A stretch of DNA of 64,000 nucleotides from Knoellia locipacati (GTDB lineage: Bacteria; Actinomycetota; Actinomycetes; Actinomycetales; Dermatophilaceae): the NCBI RefSeq assembly GCF_007992835.1, contig NZ_BKBA01000003.1, positions 744,001 to 808,000 on the forward strand. Reading direction: 5' to 3'. Shown piece after piece: positions 17,275-27,554 of the stretch (the first letter of the stretch is position 1; each line of letters starts with the position of its first letter). The notes beneath the pieces are model-generated. The model made no database searches, was not told the origin of the DNA, and saw only the letters and a program-made list of their open reading frames with translations. The translations under genes were made by a program, and so were the position numbers.

Positions 17275-18693
17275 ATGGCCACGAAGCAGCAGCAGCTCGT
17301 CGCGGGCGTCGACTCGTCCACCCAGTCCTGCAAGGTCGTCGTCTGCGACGCCGAGACCGGCGAGGTGGTCCGCCAGGGGCGTGCGCCGCACCCCGACGGG
17401 ACCGAGGTCGACCCAGGCGAGTGGTGGACGGCATACGAGGCGGCGACGGCCGGCGGCCTGCTCGACGGCGTCGAGGCGCTCTCTGTCGGTGGCCAGCAGC
17501 ACGGCATGGTGACGCTCGACGACGCCGACGAGGTCGTGCGGCCGGCGCTGCTGTGGAACGACACCCGCTCGGCGCAGGACGCCACCGACCTCACGGAGGA
17601 GTTCGGTGGCGCCCAGCGCTGGGCCGACGAGGTCGGGGTCGTGCCGGTCGCGTCGTTCACCATCACCAAGCTCCGGTGGCTGCGCCGCGCCGAGCCCGAG
17701 TCGCTGGACCGCACCCGCGCCTGCGTCCTCCCCCACGACTGGCTCACCGGGCAGATCCTCAAGCAGGGCGACGGGTTCGAGGGCTGGACGACCGACCGCG
17801 GCGACGCCTCCGGCACCGGCTACTGGTCGGCCGGCTCCGGCGCCTACCTCCCCGAGCTCCTCGACCTCGCCGTCGGTCGCTCGCTCGAGGTGCCGCGCGT
17901 CCTCGCTCCCACCGAGGCGGCCGGGCGCACCGGGTCCGGCATGGTGCTCGGCCCCGGCACGGGCGACAACGCGGGCGCCGCACTGGGCCTCGGGCTGCGG
18001 CCCGGTGACGCCGTCATCTCGCTGGGGACGAGCGGCACGGCCTTCGCCCGCCACGGTGCCGCCGTCGCGGACGCCTCGGGCGCGGTGGCCTCCTTCGCCG
18101 ACGCCACCGGAGACTTCCTCCCCCTGCTCGCGACCCTCAACGCCGCACGCGTCATGACGGCCGGCGCCGCGATGCTCGGCGTCGAGCTCGCCGAGCTCGA
18201 CCGGCTCGCCGGCACGGCCCCCCGCGGCGCTGACGGGCTCACGCTCCTGCCCTACCTCGACGGTGAGCGCACCCCCAACCTGCCCACCGCCACCGGCACG
18301 CTGTCGGGCCTGACCCGCGCCAACGCCACCCCCGAGAACCTCGCCCGCGCCGTCGTCGAGGGCATGGTCACCAACCTCGCCGAGGCGCTCGACGCCCTGC
18401 GCGGCCAGGGCGTCGAGGTCGAGCGTGTGCTGCTCATCGGTGGCGCCGCGGCGTCGACGGCGGTGCGCTCGATGGCCGCGGACCTCTTCGGGGTGCCGGT
18501 GCACGTGCCCGCGTCCGGTGAGTACGTCGCCCTCGGTGCCGCCCGCCAGGCGGCCGCGACCCTCGCCGGCGCGGACCTGCCCGAGTGGGAGGTGCGCACC
18601 GAGACCGTCGTCGAGCCGGACGCCGCCGCGCGCGGGGCGAGCGCCGAGCTGCGCGGGCGCTACGCCGAGCTGCGTGGGCGCCTGCACGGCTGA
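17275..18693 (+). CDS. xylB: Xylulokinase
   Basis: A 472-residue FGGY-family kinase that phosphorylates D-xylulose to xylulose 5-phosphate with ATP. Seen are the N-terminal phosphate loop (GVDSSTQSCKVVVCD), the substrate motif GGQQHGMV, GTGDNAGAALGLGL carrying the catalytic aspartate, SLGTSGTAFA, and the C-terminal ATP-site segment VLLIGGAAAS. Length and motifs match XylB. It stands alone, with no xylose isomerase beside it. It could serve ketopentoses made by the polyol operon 11 kb away. Confidence 0.88.
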   Translation: MATKQQQLVAGVDSSTQSCKVVVCDAETGEVVRQGRAPHPDGTEVDPGEWWTAYEAATAGGLLDGVEALSVGGQQHGMVTLDDADEVVRPALLWNDTRSAQDATDLTEEFGGAQRWADEVGVVPVASFTITKLRWLRRAEPESLDRTRACVLPHDWLTGQILKQGDGFEGWTTDRGDASGTGYWSAGSGAYLPELLDLAVGRSLEVPRVLAPTEAAGRTGSGMVLGPGTGDNAGAALGLGLRPGDAVISLGTSGTAFARHGAAVADASGAVASFADATGDFLPLLATLNAARVMTAGAAMLGVELAELDRLAGTAPRGADGLTLLPYLDGERTPNLPTATGTLSGLTRANATPENLARAVVEGMVTNLAEALDALRGQGVEVERVLLIGGAAASTAVRSMAADLFGVPVHVPASGEYVALGAARQAAATLAGADLPEWEVRTETVVEPDAAARGASAELRGRYAELRGRLHG

Positions 18694-18728
18694 GCCGAGG
18701 CTTCCACGCCCGTCCGGATTGAAGCGTC

Positions 18729-18754
18729 GGTCGCTCGCAAGCTCGCGAGCGACC
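18729..18754. terminator. Perfect 10-bp hairpin between xylB and the ABC-F gene
   Basis: GGTCGCTCGC and GCGAGCGACC (18729-18738, 18745-18754) pair perfectly around a 6-nt loop. A short pyrimidine run, CTTCCCC, follows. It is most likely the xylB terminator; it lies just before the ABC-F promoter. Confidence 0.6.
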
Positions 18755-18770
18755 CTTCCCCGGCTCCGCC

Positions 18771-18776
18771 TAGTCT
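18771..18776 (+). promoter_or_regulatory. -10 element, leaderless start of ABC-F gene
   Basis: TAGTCT is followed by 6 nt and the GTG at 18783. No ribosome-binding site precedes the start. Confidence 0.5.
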
Positions 18777-18782
18777 GTCCGG

Positions 18783-20406
<1,624 letters not shown>

Positions 20407-20420
<14 letters not shown>

Positions 20421-21687
20421 CGTCCTCCGGGACGAGGAGCCCGGCGAGCGCGAGCCGTCGCCTCAGCTCGGGGTCGAGGTCCGCAGTATCCCGTATGCCG
20501 TCCAGCACCTCCGCGACCGCGTCGCGTTCGTCGGCCGTGACGCGCAGTCGTCCGACGCGGCTCACGAGGGTGGCCGCGTCGCCGACGGGCTCCCAGTGGG
20601 CGGCGAGATGGCGTCGGACCCGCCACGTCGTGCCGTCCGCGTCGTCGTGCCCGTCGATGCGGGAGGCGCGCTCGACGAGGTCGAGGACGCCGAGGGGCTC
20701 GGCGCGCTGCGCGCCACGCACGGCCGGACGCAGCGCCTCGACGACCTCGTCGACGGTGACGTCCTGCAGGGCCTTGGCGACGAGGGAGCGCACGACCTCG
20801 GCGTCGTCGCCGAACGCCACCTCGGAGGTCGACGACCGACCGGCACCCAGGGGCAGCGACCGGCGCGCCTCGACGTCGTCGGTGAGGCGGTCGCCGATGC
20901 GGCGAAGGACGGCGTCGACGAGGTGGCGCCGGGTCCAGGCGTGGACGCCGATGGTGAGGTGGATGCTCGTTCCACCGAGGGCCGTGGCGGAGTGCAGGTA
21001 GCCACGGGGAAGGTAGAGGCAGTCGCCCGGGCGCAGGGTCTCCTCGAGGAGGGGGTCGCCGGTCGCGGCCTGCTCGACGGCGGCGCGACGCTGCTCCCAC
21101 GGCTGCGTGCGCAGGGGCGCGTCGATGACGGGCTCGCGGATCCGCCAGCGCTTCTCGCCGGAGACCTGGAGGACGAAGACGTCGTGGACGTCGTAGTGGT
21201 CGAAGAAGCCCTGGTTCTGCGGAGGCGTGACGTAGGCGTTGACCTGCACCGGGTGGCCGAGGTCGTCGGCGAGCACGGCGGCGAACTCACGCACCGGTGA
21301 CCACGTGCGGTGCAGCCCTTGGAGCACGAGGGTGGCGCCGGAGGCGAACTCGCGCAGGATCCGGTCCTCGCTCAGCTGGTCCCCGATGCCGGCGCCGACC
21401 CCGCCGCCGAGCGTGAACTGGCGCTCCGGGAGGGTCGAGCCCTCCTTGGCCATCCGGGCGAACGGGGTGCGCAGGCCACGGCGGGCGACGAGCTCGTCGA
21501 CGGCGTCGGGCCCGAAGAGGTCGGTGAAGTCCCGGTCGAGCTCGGACCCGCGGGTGAGGTGAGGGGCGTGCGACCAGACCCGGGACGCGAAGTCCGCGGA
21601 CGGCATACCGACGAGGCGCGTCAGCGCAGGAGAACCCGCGGCCGAGGACGTCGCCTCCGGCCGCGGGCTCTCAGGAGGTGGGGTCAC
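20407..21687 (-). CDS. JmjC/cupin-4 domain oxygenase, ribosomal-oxygenase-like
   Basis: A 426-residue Fe(II)/2-oxoglutarate oxygenase of the cupin_4 group (YcfD/RoxA, NO66, MINA53). Metal ligands appear as His164-x-Asp166 in FFDHYDVHDVFVLQ and the distal histidine in YLPRGYLHSA. The strand SGEKRWRI is typical. The C-terminal part is helical, with a winged-helix-like region. Family members hydroxylate histidine or arginine on ribosomal proteins. The GTG start overlaps the stop of a small acidic protein (GTGA), so the two are coupled. Substrate is not shown by the sequence. Confidence 0.8.
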
Positions 21688-22031
21688 CGGGAGCCGTCGG
21701 CCCCGCCGTCCGCGCCACCGTCGTGCTCGCCGGGCGCACCGGGCTCGCCCGCGCCGCTGTCGGCCGGGCCCTCGGTGTCGTCGGAGGCGTCGCCGCCACC
21801 GGCACCGCTCAGGCCGTCGCCACCGTCACCGCTGAGGACGCCACCGTCGGCACCGTCGGCGCCGCCGTCGGCACCACCGTCGTGCTCGCCGGGTGCACCC
21901 TGCTCACCGGCACCGCTGTCGGCGGGCCCTTCGGCGTCGGTGCCGGACTGGCTGCCAGAGACGTCGTCGGCACCCTGTCCCATGTTGAGCCCGCCCTCGG
22001 GATCCGTGCCACTCGTCTGGTCCTGCGTCAT
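21684..22031 (-). CDS. Small acidic Asp/Gly/Ala-rich repeat protein
   Basis: A 115-residue, strongly acidic, low-complexity protein made of Gly, Asp, Ala, Glu, Ser and Pro. It has two near-identical blocks beginning EGPADSGAGE and continuing GAPGEHDGGADGGADG. There is no hydrophobic segment or cysteine, so it is probably disordered and cytoplasmic. The ATG at 22031 has an AGGAGG about 7 nt upstream, strong evidence that it is translated. It is coupled by GTGA overlap to the JmjC oxygenase. I know no family for it. Confidence 0.65.
   Translation of the reverse strand: MTQDQTSGTDPEGGLNMGQGADDVSGSQSGTDAEGPADSGAGEQGAPGEHDGGADGGADGADGGVLSGDGGDGLSGAGGGDASDDTEGPADSGAGEPGAPGEHDGGADGGADGSR
21714..21942. 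repeat. Intragenic direct repeat, 159-bp period
   Basis: Two copies of about 66-70 bp, starting near 21715 and 21874, are offset by 159 bp (53 codons) and are largely identical. They encode the repeated blocks of the acidic protein, which implies internal duplication. Confidence 0.7.
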
Positions 22032-22134
22032 CGCGTACCTCCTGTGGTCGTCCGGGGCCGGTCGGCACCGGTCCGTCCTGTCTACCCCTTCGGAGGCCGC
22101 GCGACGGCGGGGAGCATCAGGGCAAATTCGCAGG

Positions 22135-23367
22135 TCAGGCGGTCGAACCGGGCTCGAGCCTGGCTCCCGGCGGGACGACGACACCCCGCCCGACCGTGCT
22201 CTCGTGGCCGACGAGGACGATCCGGTCGTCGCCGACCCGGGTGCCAGGAGGTGCCTCGCCGACCCGCGCCCCACGGGCGATCGTGCACTGCGAGTCGACG
22301 ACCGCGGCGCGCACCTCGGCGCCGCCCTCGATCGTCGTCCGGGCGAAGATGACGGAGTCCTCGACGACCGCGCCCCTGCCGATCCGCACGCCCGGACCGA
22401 TGACGCTGCGACGGACCGTTCCGGAGACGTCGGCGCCCGCGCTGACGACCGACGCCTCCACCACGGCGCCCTTGCGGATGCGGGCCGACGGGAGCTCGGG
22501 CCAGCGGGTGAGGATCGGCCACTCGGGGTCGTCGAGGACGTCGACCCGGCCGGCGAGGAGGTCGCGGTGGGAGGCGACGTACTCGCTGGGCGTCCCGACG
22601 TCGCGCCAGTAGCCGCGCAGCGGGAAGGCGTGGACGTCCCCGTCCGACACGAGCCGTGGGAGGAGGTGCTCCCCGAAGTCGCCGAGCCCGGAGTCCTCGC
22701 CGTCGGCGTCGTCGACGCGTTCGGCCCGCAGGTCCTCGAGCGCCTGCGTGAGGCGGGCCGGGTCGTAGGCGAAGATCTCGGCCGCGACGGTGGTCGTCGC
22801 AGGGTCCTCGGGCTTGTCGTCGAACCCGGTGACCCGGCCACCCCTGCCGAGCCGGACGACGCCCTTTGCGCTCGCCTGCGACCGGGTCACCTCGGCCGTG
22901 ACGACGGTGCAGGACGAGCCGCGGTCGAGGTGCTGGTCGACGACGTCGCGCAGGTCGACCGAGCAGACCGAGTCGGCGCTGAGCACGAGCAGGACGTCGG
23001 CCCCGAAGTCGTTGATGCTCGAGAGGTTGCGATAGAGGTCGTCGGCGTTGCCGGCGCTGAACCCGTCCTGGGACACGGCGCCGCTGCCCTCCTCGGGTGG
23101 CAGCCACTGGAGCCCTCCGCGCGTCCGGTCGAGGTCCCACGGGCGGCCGTTGGCGACGTGCTTGTGCAGGCTCGTCGCGAGGTACTGCACCGACAGCCAC
23201 ACGTCGCTGATCCCGCTGTGCGCCAACGACGACAGGGCGAAGTCCACGAGCTGGTACTGACCGGCATACGGCAGCGCCGGCTTGGCGCGCTCGCGCGTGA
23301 GGACGTCCATCCGGGAGCCCTTGCCACCCGCCTGGACGATGGCCAGCACCCGGGGTCGTCGCGACAT
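22135..23367 (-). CDS. glgC: Glucose-1-phosphate adenylyltransferase
   Basis: A 410-residue nucleotidyltransferase that makes ADP-glucose for glycogen or related glucans. The N-terminal nucleotide loop QAGGKGSRMDVLTRERAKPA is intact. PYAGQYQLVDFALS and YWRDVGTPSEY (sugar-phosphate site) follow. The C-terminal third has left-handed beta-helix hexapeptides (SVIGPGVRIGRGAVVEDS). The ATG at 23367 is preferred because CAGAGT lies 7 nt upstream as a leaderless -10. The GH13 enzyme at 59330 may act in the same pathway. Confidence 0.9.
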   Translation of the reverse strand: MSRRPRVLAIVQAGGKGSRMDVLTRERAKPALPYAGQYQLVDFALSSLAHSGISDVWLSVQYLATSLHKHVANGRPWDLDRTRGGLQWLPPEEGSGAVSQDGFSAGNADDLYRNLSSINDFGADVLLVLSADSVCSVDLRDVVDQHLDRGSSCTVVTAEVTRSQASAKGVVRLGRGGRVTGFDDKPEDPATTTVAAEIFAYDPARLTQALEDLRAERVDDADGEDSGLGDFGEHLLPRLVSDGDVHAFPLRGYWRDVGTPSEYVASHRDLLAGRVDVLDDPEWPILTRWPELPSARIRKGAVVEASVVSAGADVSGTVRRSVIGPGVRIGRGAVVEDSVIFARTTIEGGAEVRAAVVDSQCTIARGARVGEAPPGTRVGDDRIVLVGHESTVGRGVVVPPGARLEPGSTA

Positions 23368-23374
23368 GCGTCTC

Positions 23375-23380
23375 ACTCTG
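23375..23380 (-). promoter_or_regulatory. -10 element, leaderless start of glgC
   Basis: CAGAGT on the minus strand is followed by 7 nt and the glgC ATG. Confidence 0.4.
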
Positions 23381-23425
23381 CCCCACCTGCTCGTTCGGCC
23401 GTGGTCTGGCCCCAAGGGCATCGCC

Positions 23426-23431
23426 TAGATT
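23426..23431 (+). promoter_or_regulatory. -10 element, leaderless start
   Basis: TAGATT is followed by 6 nt and the ATG at 23438. It is back-to-back with the glgC promoter. Confidence 0.5.
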
Positions 23432-23437
23432 CGGGAC

Positions 23438-24700
23438 ATGAGCACCGACCGAGAGTTCGACCTCGTCCTCGTGGGCGCCACCGGCTTCGTCGGGCGCCTC
23501 ACCGCCGCCCACCTCGCCGAGCACGCGCCGTCCTCCGTCCGGATCGCGCTGGCCGGCCGGTCGCTCGAGCGTCTCACCGAGGTGCGCGCGTCGCTCCTCC
23601 CCCACCGGGTGCAGGACTGGCCGCTGCTCGTCGTCGACACGACGGACGCCGAGGCGGTGGCCGACCTCGCGGCGCGCACGCGCGTCGTGGTCACCACGGT
23701 GGGTCCCTACGCGAAGCTCGGTATGCCGTTGGCCTCCGCCTGTGCCGCCGCGGGCACGCACTACGCGGACCTCACGGGCGAGGTGCTCTTCGTGCGCGAC
23801 AGCATCGACGCCAACCACAGCGAGGCCGAGCGGACCGGGGCCCGGATCGTCCACTCGTGCGGCTTCGACTCCATCCCCTCCGACCTCGGCGTGTGGACGC
23901 TCGCGCAGCAGGTGGCAGCCGACGGGGAGGGCACCCTCGGCGAGACCGTGCTCCACGTCCGGACCCTGCGTGGTGGCGTGAGCGGCGGGACGATCGACTC
24001 CATGCGGCAGCAGGCGATCGAGGTCTCCGACCCGGCCCGGCGCCGCGCGGTGACCGACCCGCACGGGCTGTCCCCGGACCGGTCGGCCGAGCCGCCGTCG
24101 CGCAACCGCCCCGCCTCCGACGAGTTCGGGCTGCTCGACAAGGTGCAGGCGGCGACGGGGACGCGCTACGACTCGGTGACCAAGCGGTGGGTCGCGCCGT
24201 TCTTCATGGCGTCGTTCAACACGCGGATCGTGCGTCGCAGCAACGCCCTGACGGACTGGTCCTACGGCCGGGAGTTCCGCTACGACGAGGTCATGGACAC
24301 CGGCAGCGGGCCCGTCGGGGCGGTCAAGGCCGGCCTCACGACCGCCGTCCTGGGCGGGCTGTTCGCGGGGATGTCGACCGCACCGACGCGCCGCCTGCTC
24401 GACGTCGTCCTGCCCAAGCCCGGCGAGGGCCCGTCGCAGGAGACGATGGAGCGCGGCCGGTTCGTCATGGACATCGAGACGACCACGACGACCGGTGCCC
24501 GCTACCGCACGCGGGTGGCTGCTCCCTACGACCCTGGCTACTCCGGCACCGCGATCATGCTCGGCCAGGCAGGGCTGTCGCTCGTGCTCGACGGTCTCGA
24601 GTCCGGCGGTGGGGTGCTCACCCCGTCGGTGGCCTTCGGGGAGGCGCTCGTGTCGCGACTGGAGGGCAACGACTTCGAGTTCACGACGACACGTCGATGA
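23438..24700 (+). CDS. Saccharopine-dehydrogenase-like NAD(P)-binding oxidoreductase
   Basis: A 420-residue protein with an N-terminal Rossmann motif (LVLVGATGFVGRLTAAHL) and the family segment THYADLTGEVLFVRD. GFDSIPSDLGVW is diagnostic of the saccharopine-dehydrogenase-like group that includes mycobacterial trans-acting enoyl reductases and eukaryotic SCCPDH. A hydrophobic segment near residues 290-312 may touch the membrane. It probably reduces an enoyl or keto group in lipid metabolism; the substrate is unknown. It heads a three-gene operon coupled by ATGA overlaps. Confidence 0.78.
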   Translation: MSTDREFDLVLVGATGFVGRLTAAHLAEHAPSSVRIALAGRSLERLTEVRASLLPHRVQDWPLLVVDTTDAEAVADLAARTRVVVTTVGPYAKLGMPLASACAAAGTHYADLTGEVLFVRDSIDANHSEAERTGARIVHSCGFDSIPSDLGVWTLAQQVAADGEGTLGETVLHVRTLRGGVSGGTIDSMRQQAIEVSDPARRRAVTDPHGLSPDRSAEPPSRNRPASDEFGLLDKVQAATGTRYDSVTKRWVAPFFMASFNTRIVRRSNALTDWSYGREFRYDEVMDTGSGPVGAVKAGLTTAVLGGLFAGMSTAPTRRLLDVVLPKPGEGPSQETMERGRFVMDIETTTTTGARYRTRVAAPYDPGYSGTAIMLGQAGLSLVLDGLESGGGVLTPSVAFGEALVSRLEGNDFEFTTTRR

Positions 24701-25410
24701 GACTCCACGCCGCCGCGGGGTCCCGGGGCGACCTGCTGGCGTTCGTGCCGGCCGCGATCGTGACGACGGCTGCTGCCATGGCCGGTCGTGAGCGGACGCA
24801 CCTGGCGAGCAAGATGCTGCTGGCGCCGAGCCTGGCTGCCGGGGTGCTGGCGACCCGGGGCTCACGTCCCCCCGGACGGCACGCCACCCTGGTGGCCGCG
24901 CTCGTCGGGTCGACGGTCGGCGACTGGTTCATGAACGCGTCGGGCCGGGCCGACGACTCGACGCGGCGGCGGGTGCTCATGCGACGTGGGGCCGCGGCGT
25001 TCGCGGTGCAGCAGACCGGCCTCGTCCGGCTACTCCTCGCCGACGGGGTGCGGCCCCGTCGGGCGCCGGCTGCGGTCGTCGGCGGCACGCTCGCGGGTCT
25101 GGCGGTGCTCGACGCGGGGGGTGCCGGGCGCCCGGATCCGGTGCTCACGGCATACGGGCTGCTGCTCGGCTCGATGTCGGCGCTGGCCACGAGCTCGGGG
25201 CGACGGGGCCTCGTGTGGGGCGGCGGGCTCTTCCTGCTGTCCGACGCGACGATCATCGTCGGCGAGCACCTCGCGAAAACGCCGCGACAGCGGGCGCTCG
25301 TCTCCGGCACCATCATGGCGACGTATGCCGCTGCCCTGGCCCTTCTCGTCCACGGCCTGCGCGACGAGCCCGACCACCTGCCCGACGTCCCGGAGGCCAC
25401 CCCCGCATGA
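24697..25410 (+). CDS. YhhN/lysoplasmalogenase-like membrane protein
   Basis: A 237-residue protein of about seven or eight hydrophobic helices. Features of the YhhN (TMEM86) family are visible: GSTVGDWFMN, and FLLSDATIIVGEHL, with conserved acidic residues in helices. TMEM86 proteins are lysoplasmalogenases; bacterial members are often not characterised. Its ATG overlaps the preceding stop (ATGA). Pairing with a lipid-type reductase agrees with a membrane-lipid role, which is inference. Confidence 0.72.
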   Translation: MRLHAAAGSRGDLLAFVPAAIVTTAAAMAGRERTHLASKMLLAPSLAAGVLATRGSRPPGRHATLVAALVGSTVGDWFMNASGRADDSTRRRVLMRRGAAAFAVQQTGLVRLLLADGVRPRRAPAAVVGGTLAGLAVLDAGGAGRPDPVLTAYGLLLGSMSALATSSGRRGLVWGGGLFLLSDATIIVGEHLAKTPRQRALVSGTIMATYAAALALLVHGLRDEPDHLPDVPEATPA

Positions 25411-25895
25411 ACATCCGCCCGATGACCGAGGCCGACTGGGTCGCGTTCTTCCCCACGTTCGCCGCGGTCGTCGAGGCCGGTGAGACCTATGCCTTCCCGG
25501 TCGGGCTCTCCCTCGACGAGGCCCGTGGCTGGTGGCTCGAGTCGCCGCCGGGCACCACCGTCGTCGCGGTGTCGGACGAGGGCGAGCTGCTGGGATCGGC
25601 GAAGACCGGGCCGAACCGGCCGGGTCGCGGTTCGCACGTCGCGACCGCCTCGTTCATGGTGACGCCGGCCGCGCGTGGGCGTGGGGTCGGGCGTGCGCTG
25701 GGCGAGTGGGTGCTCGGTTGGGCACGCGAGCAGGGCTATGCCGCAATGCAGTTCAACGCCGTCGTCGAGACGAACACCGTTGCGGTGAAGCTCTGGGAGT
25801 CGCTCGGTTTCAGCGTCATCGGGACGGTGCCGGAGGCGTTCGACAGCCGCGAGCACGGCCGGGTCGGGCTGCACGTCATGCACCAGCGCCTCTGA
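25407..25895 (+). CDS. GNAT-family N-acetyltransferase
   Basis: A 162-residue single-domain acetyltransferase. The acetyl-CoA pyrophosphate loop is in AARGRGVGRALGEWVLGWA, preceded by the strand HVATASFMVTP. The C-terminal strand-helix VVETNTVAVKLWESLGFSVIGTVPEAF is typical of L-amino-acid or phosphinothricin-type GNATs. The acceptor is unknown. ATGA overlap with the YhhN gene places it last in the operon. Confidence 0.82.
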   Translation: MNIRPMTEADWVAFFPTFAAVVEAGETYAFPVGLSLDEARGWWLESPPGTTVVAVSDEGELLGSAKTGPNRPGRGSHVATASFMVTPAARGRGVGRALGEWVLGWAREQGYAAMQFNAVVETNTVAVKLWESLGFSVIGTVPEAFDSREHGRVGLHVMHQRL

Positions 25896-25909
25896 CGTTC
25901 GCCGTGACG

Positions 25910-25935
25910 CCCGGCGCGCCCCTCCACGCGCCGGG
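25910..25935. terminator. GC-rich hairpin after the GNAT gene
   Basis: CCCGGCGC (25910-25917) pairs with GCGCCGGG (25928-25935) around a 10-nt loop, 15 bp after the stop. There is no T-run, as is common in this GC range. Confidence 0.45.
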
Positions 25936-26154
25936 TGCCTGACGACTCTGGACAGCGCAGGCGCTGCCGTCACCGAGCCTGCCAGCGGTTCGCCCGCCAC
26001 GCAGCATCCGGAGCCGAAGTCCGCGGTTTCGTTGGGTTGGTGTCGGCGACGCCGACCGCGGCGCCCGGCCTGCCGAGAAATCCACGTGAGGATTGTCGAT
26101 GACGCCGGGCTCCGCTCGTCACCCCCATGTCAGACCACGACCGAAAGGACCCTC

Positions 26155-26511
26155 ATGACCGACTACGTCATCCTGTTCCCCTCCGACGACGAGGCCCGGT
26201 GGGAGGCCGGCACCGAGGCCGATCACCAGGCCACCTTCGACATCGACGCCGAGTTCGGCCGACTCCTCCAGGACCGTGGTGGAGCCATCACCGGTGGCGC
26301 CGCCCTCACCCACAGTCGCGGGGCCCGGACGCTGCGACGCGCGGCCGACGCGGGCGTCATGGTCACCGAGGGTCCGTTCGCGGAGTCCGCCGAGCAGATC
26401 TCCGGCTTCTTCCTCGTCCGCTGTGACGACTACGACGCGCTCGTCGAGGCTGCGCAGGTGCTCGTGCGTGCACACCCCGTCGTCGAGATCCGCCCGGTCG
26501 ACGAGGACTGA
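26155..26511 (+). CDS. YCII-related protein
   Basis: A 118-residue alpha/beta protein of the YCII/DGPF superfamily. The region around THSRGARTLRRAADAGVMVTEGPFAESAEQISGFF holds the family EGPF element. Such proteins fold like dimeric ferredoxin-like barrels and are often found with sigma factors. The ATG at 26155 follows AAAGGA at suitable spacing. The 259 bp before it contain only the GNAT terminator that I can recognise. Confidence 0.8.
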   Translation: MTDYVILFPSDDEARWEAGTEADHQATFDIDAEFGRLLQDRGGAITGGAALTHSRGARTLRRAADAGVMVTEGPFAESAEQISGFFLVRCDDYDALVEAAQVLVRAHPVVEIRPVDED

Positions 26512-26546
26512 CAGGGCCGCAGGGCCAGGGGTGGACCAGGGGCAGG

Positions 26547-26849
26547 TCAGCTGCGCCTCTGGGAGGTCCACGCGAGCCGGATGGACTCCCTGATCGCGTC
26601 GGGGTCGCCGTCGAGGTCGGCCTGCACCTTCATGTGCGCCTCGAACCGCGGCGGGACACCGAACGTCTCGGGATGTGCCTCGAGCAGCCTCTCGCGGTCC
26701 TCGAACGTCACCCTGACGAGCACCGTCCCGGGTTCGTCCTGCCGCACGACCAGACGGTCGTCGACGTACCACGCCACCCGCCCCGGATGCCCCTTGCGCC
26801 GGCACCCCGGCAGCGAGGTTGCGAACGCGTCGATCTCGTCAAGCGTCAC
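26547..26849 (-). CDS. YjbR/MmcQ-family protein
   Basis: A 100-residue protein with the CyaY-like fold of the YjbR/MmcQ family, possibly DNA-binding. Recognisable parts are FATSLPGCRRKGHPGRVAWYV at the start and RLLEAHPETFGVPPRFEAH in the second half. The GTG at 26849 is chosen because TACCGT lies 6 nt before it as a leaderless -10; upstream ATGs would extend across that promoter. Cellular role unknown. Confidence 0.72.
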   Translation of the reverse strand: MTLDEIDAFATSLPGCRRKGHPGRVAWYVDDRLVVRQDEPGTVLVRVTFEDRERLLEAHPETFGVPPRFEAHMKVQADLDGDPDAIRESIRLAWTSQRRS

Positions 26850-26855
26850 CGTCCC

Positions 26856-26861
26856 ACGGTA
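26856..26861 (-). promoter_or_regulatory. -10 element, leaderless start of yjbR-like gene
   Basis: TACCGT on the minus strand is followed by 6 nt and the GTG at 26849. Confidence 0.45.
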
Positions 26862-26900
26862 GTGGCGGGACGGCATACGGGCCCGGGCAAGGACGGGTGG

Positions 26901-26906
26901 GAGCAT
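26901..26906 (+). promoter_or_regulatory. Possible -10 element, leaderless start
   Basis: GAGCAT lies 6 nt before the ATG at 26913. It is a weak match, kept because the spacing fits the pattern seen elsewhere in the window. Confidence 0.3.
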
Positions 26907-26912
26907 GGCCGG

Positions 26913-27554
26913 ATGGCGACCCCGGACTCCGTGCAGCGTGCCTACGACGTCGTCGCGCCGACGTATGCCGCCCACTTCCCGGGCACGGAACCCGAGGCGC
27001 CGCTCGACCTCGCCATGGTCGACGCGTTCGCCGGCGCAGTCGGCACCGGCCAGCACCACCGCGTGCTCGACGCAGGGTGCGGGACGGGTCGGATGAGCCG
27101 CTACGTCGCCGACCGCGGGTGCGACGTGGAGGGTGTCGACCTCTCGCCCGGCATGGTCGAGCAGGCACGCCGCGCCCAGCCCGACCTCCGCTTCGACGTC
27201 GCCGAGCTCGCTGCTCTCCCCCACCCGGACGCGACGTTCGACGGTGTCCTGCTCTGGTACTCGACCATCCACACACCACCCGAGGGGCAGCCCGCCGTCT
27301 TCGCCGAGGCCGTGCGCGTCCTCGCCCCCGGCGGTCACCTGCTCGTCGCCTTCCAGGCCGGCCACGGCACGAGGGACGTCTCAGTGGCGTACGCGCGCTT
27401 CGGACACGACATCGAGCTGGAGCGGCACCTCTTCACACCGGACGAGGTCGCCGCCTGGGCCACCGACGCGGGACTCACCGAGACCGCCCGCATGGTGCGT
27501 CGCGCCACCGGCAACGAGCGCGACGACCAGGCGGCCCTGCTCTTCGTCAGGTGA
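26913..27554 (+). CDS. Class I SAM-dependent methyltransferase
   Basis: A 213-residue methyltransferase. Motif I is VLDAGCGTGRMSRYVADRG, followed by the acidic residue of motif II (VEGVDLSPGMVEQAR), motif IV (FDGVLLWYSTIH) and LAPGGHLLVAFQ. These place it with methyltransferase-11/25 small-molecule enzymes. The acceptor is unknown. It overlaps the end of the convergent SDR gene by 8 bp. Confidence 0.82.
   Translation: MATPDSVQRAYDVVAPTYAAHFPGTEPEAPLDLAMVDAFAGAVGTGQHHRVLDAGCGTGRMSRYVADRGCDVEGVDLSPGMVEQARRAQPDLRFDVAELAALPHPDATFDGVLLWYSTIHTPPEGQPAVFAEAVRVLAPGGHLLVAFQAGHGTRDVSVAYARFGHDIELERHLFTPDEVAAWATDAGLTETARMVRRATGNERDDQAALLFVR

Noticed and set aside
21310-25410. A very long plus-strand open frame (over 1,300 codons) across the JmjC, glgC and reductase regions
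   Set aside because: It is a shadow frame: Arg/Gly/Ala-rich with no domain. Only its last 237 codons (from 24697) are the real YhhN-like gene.
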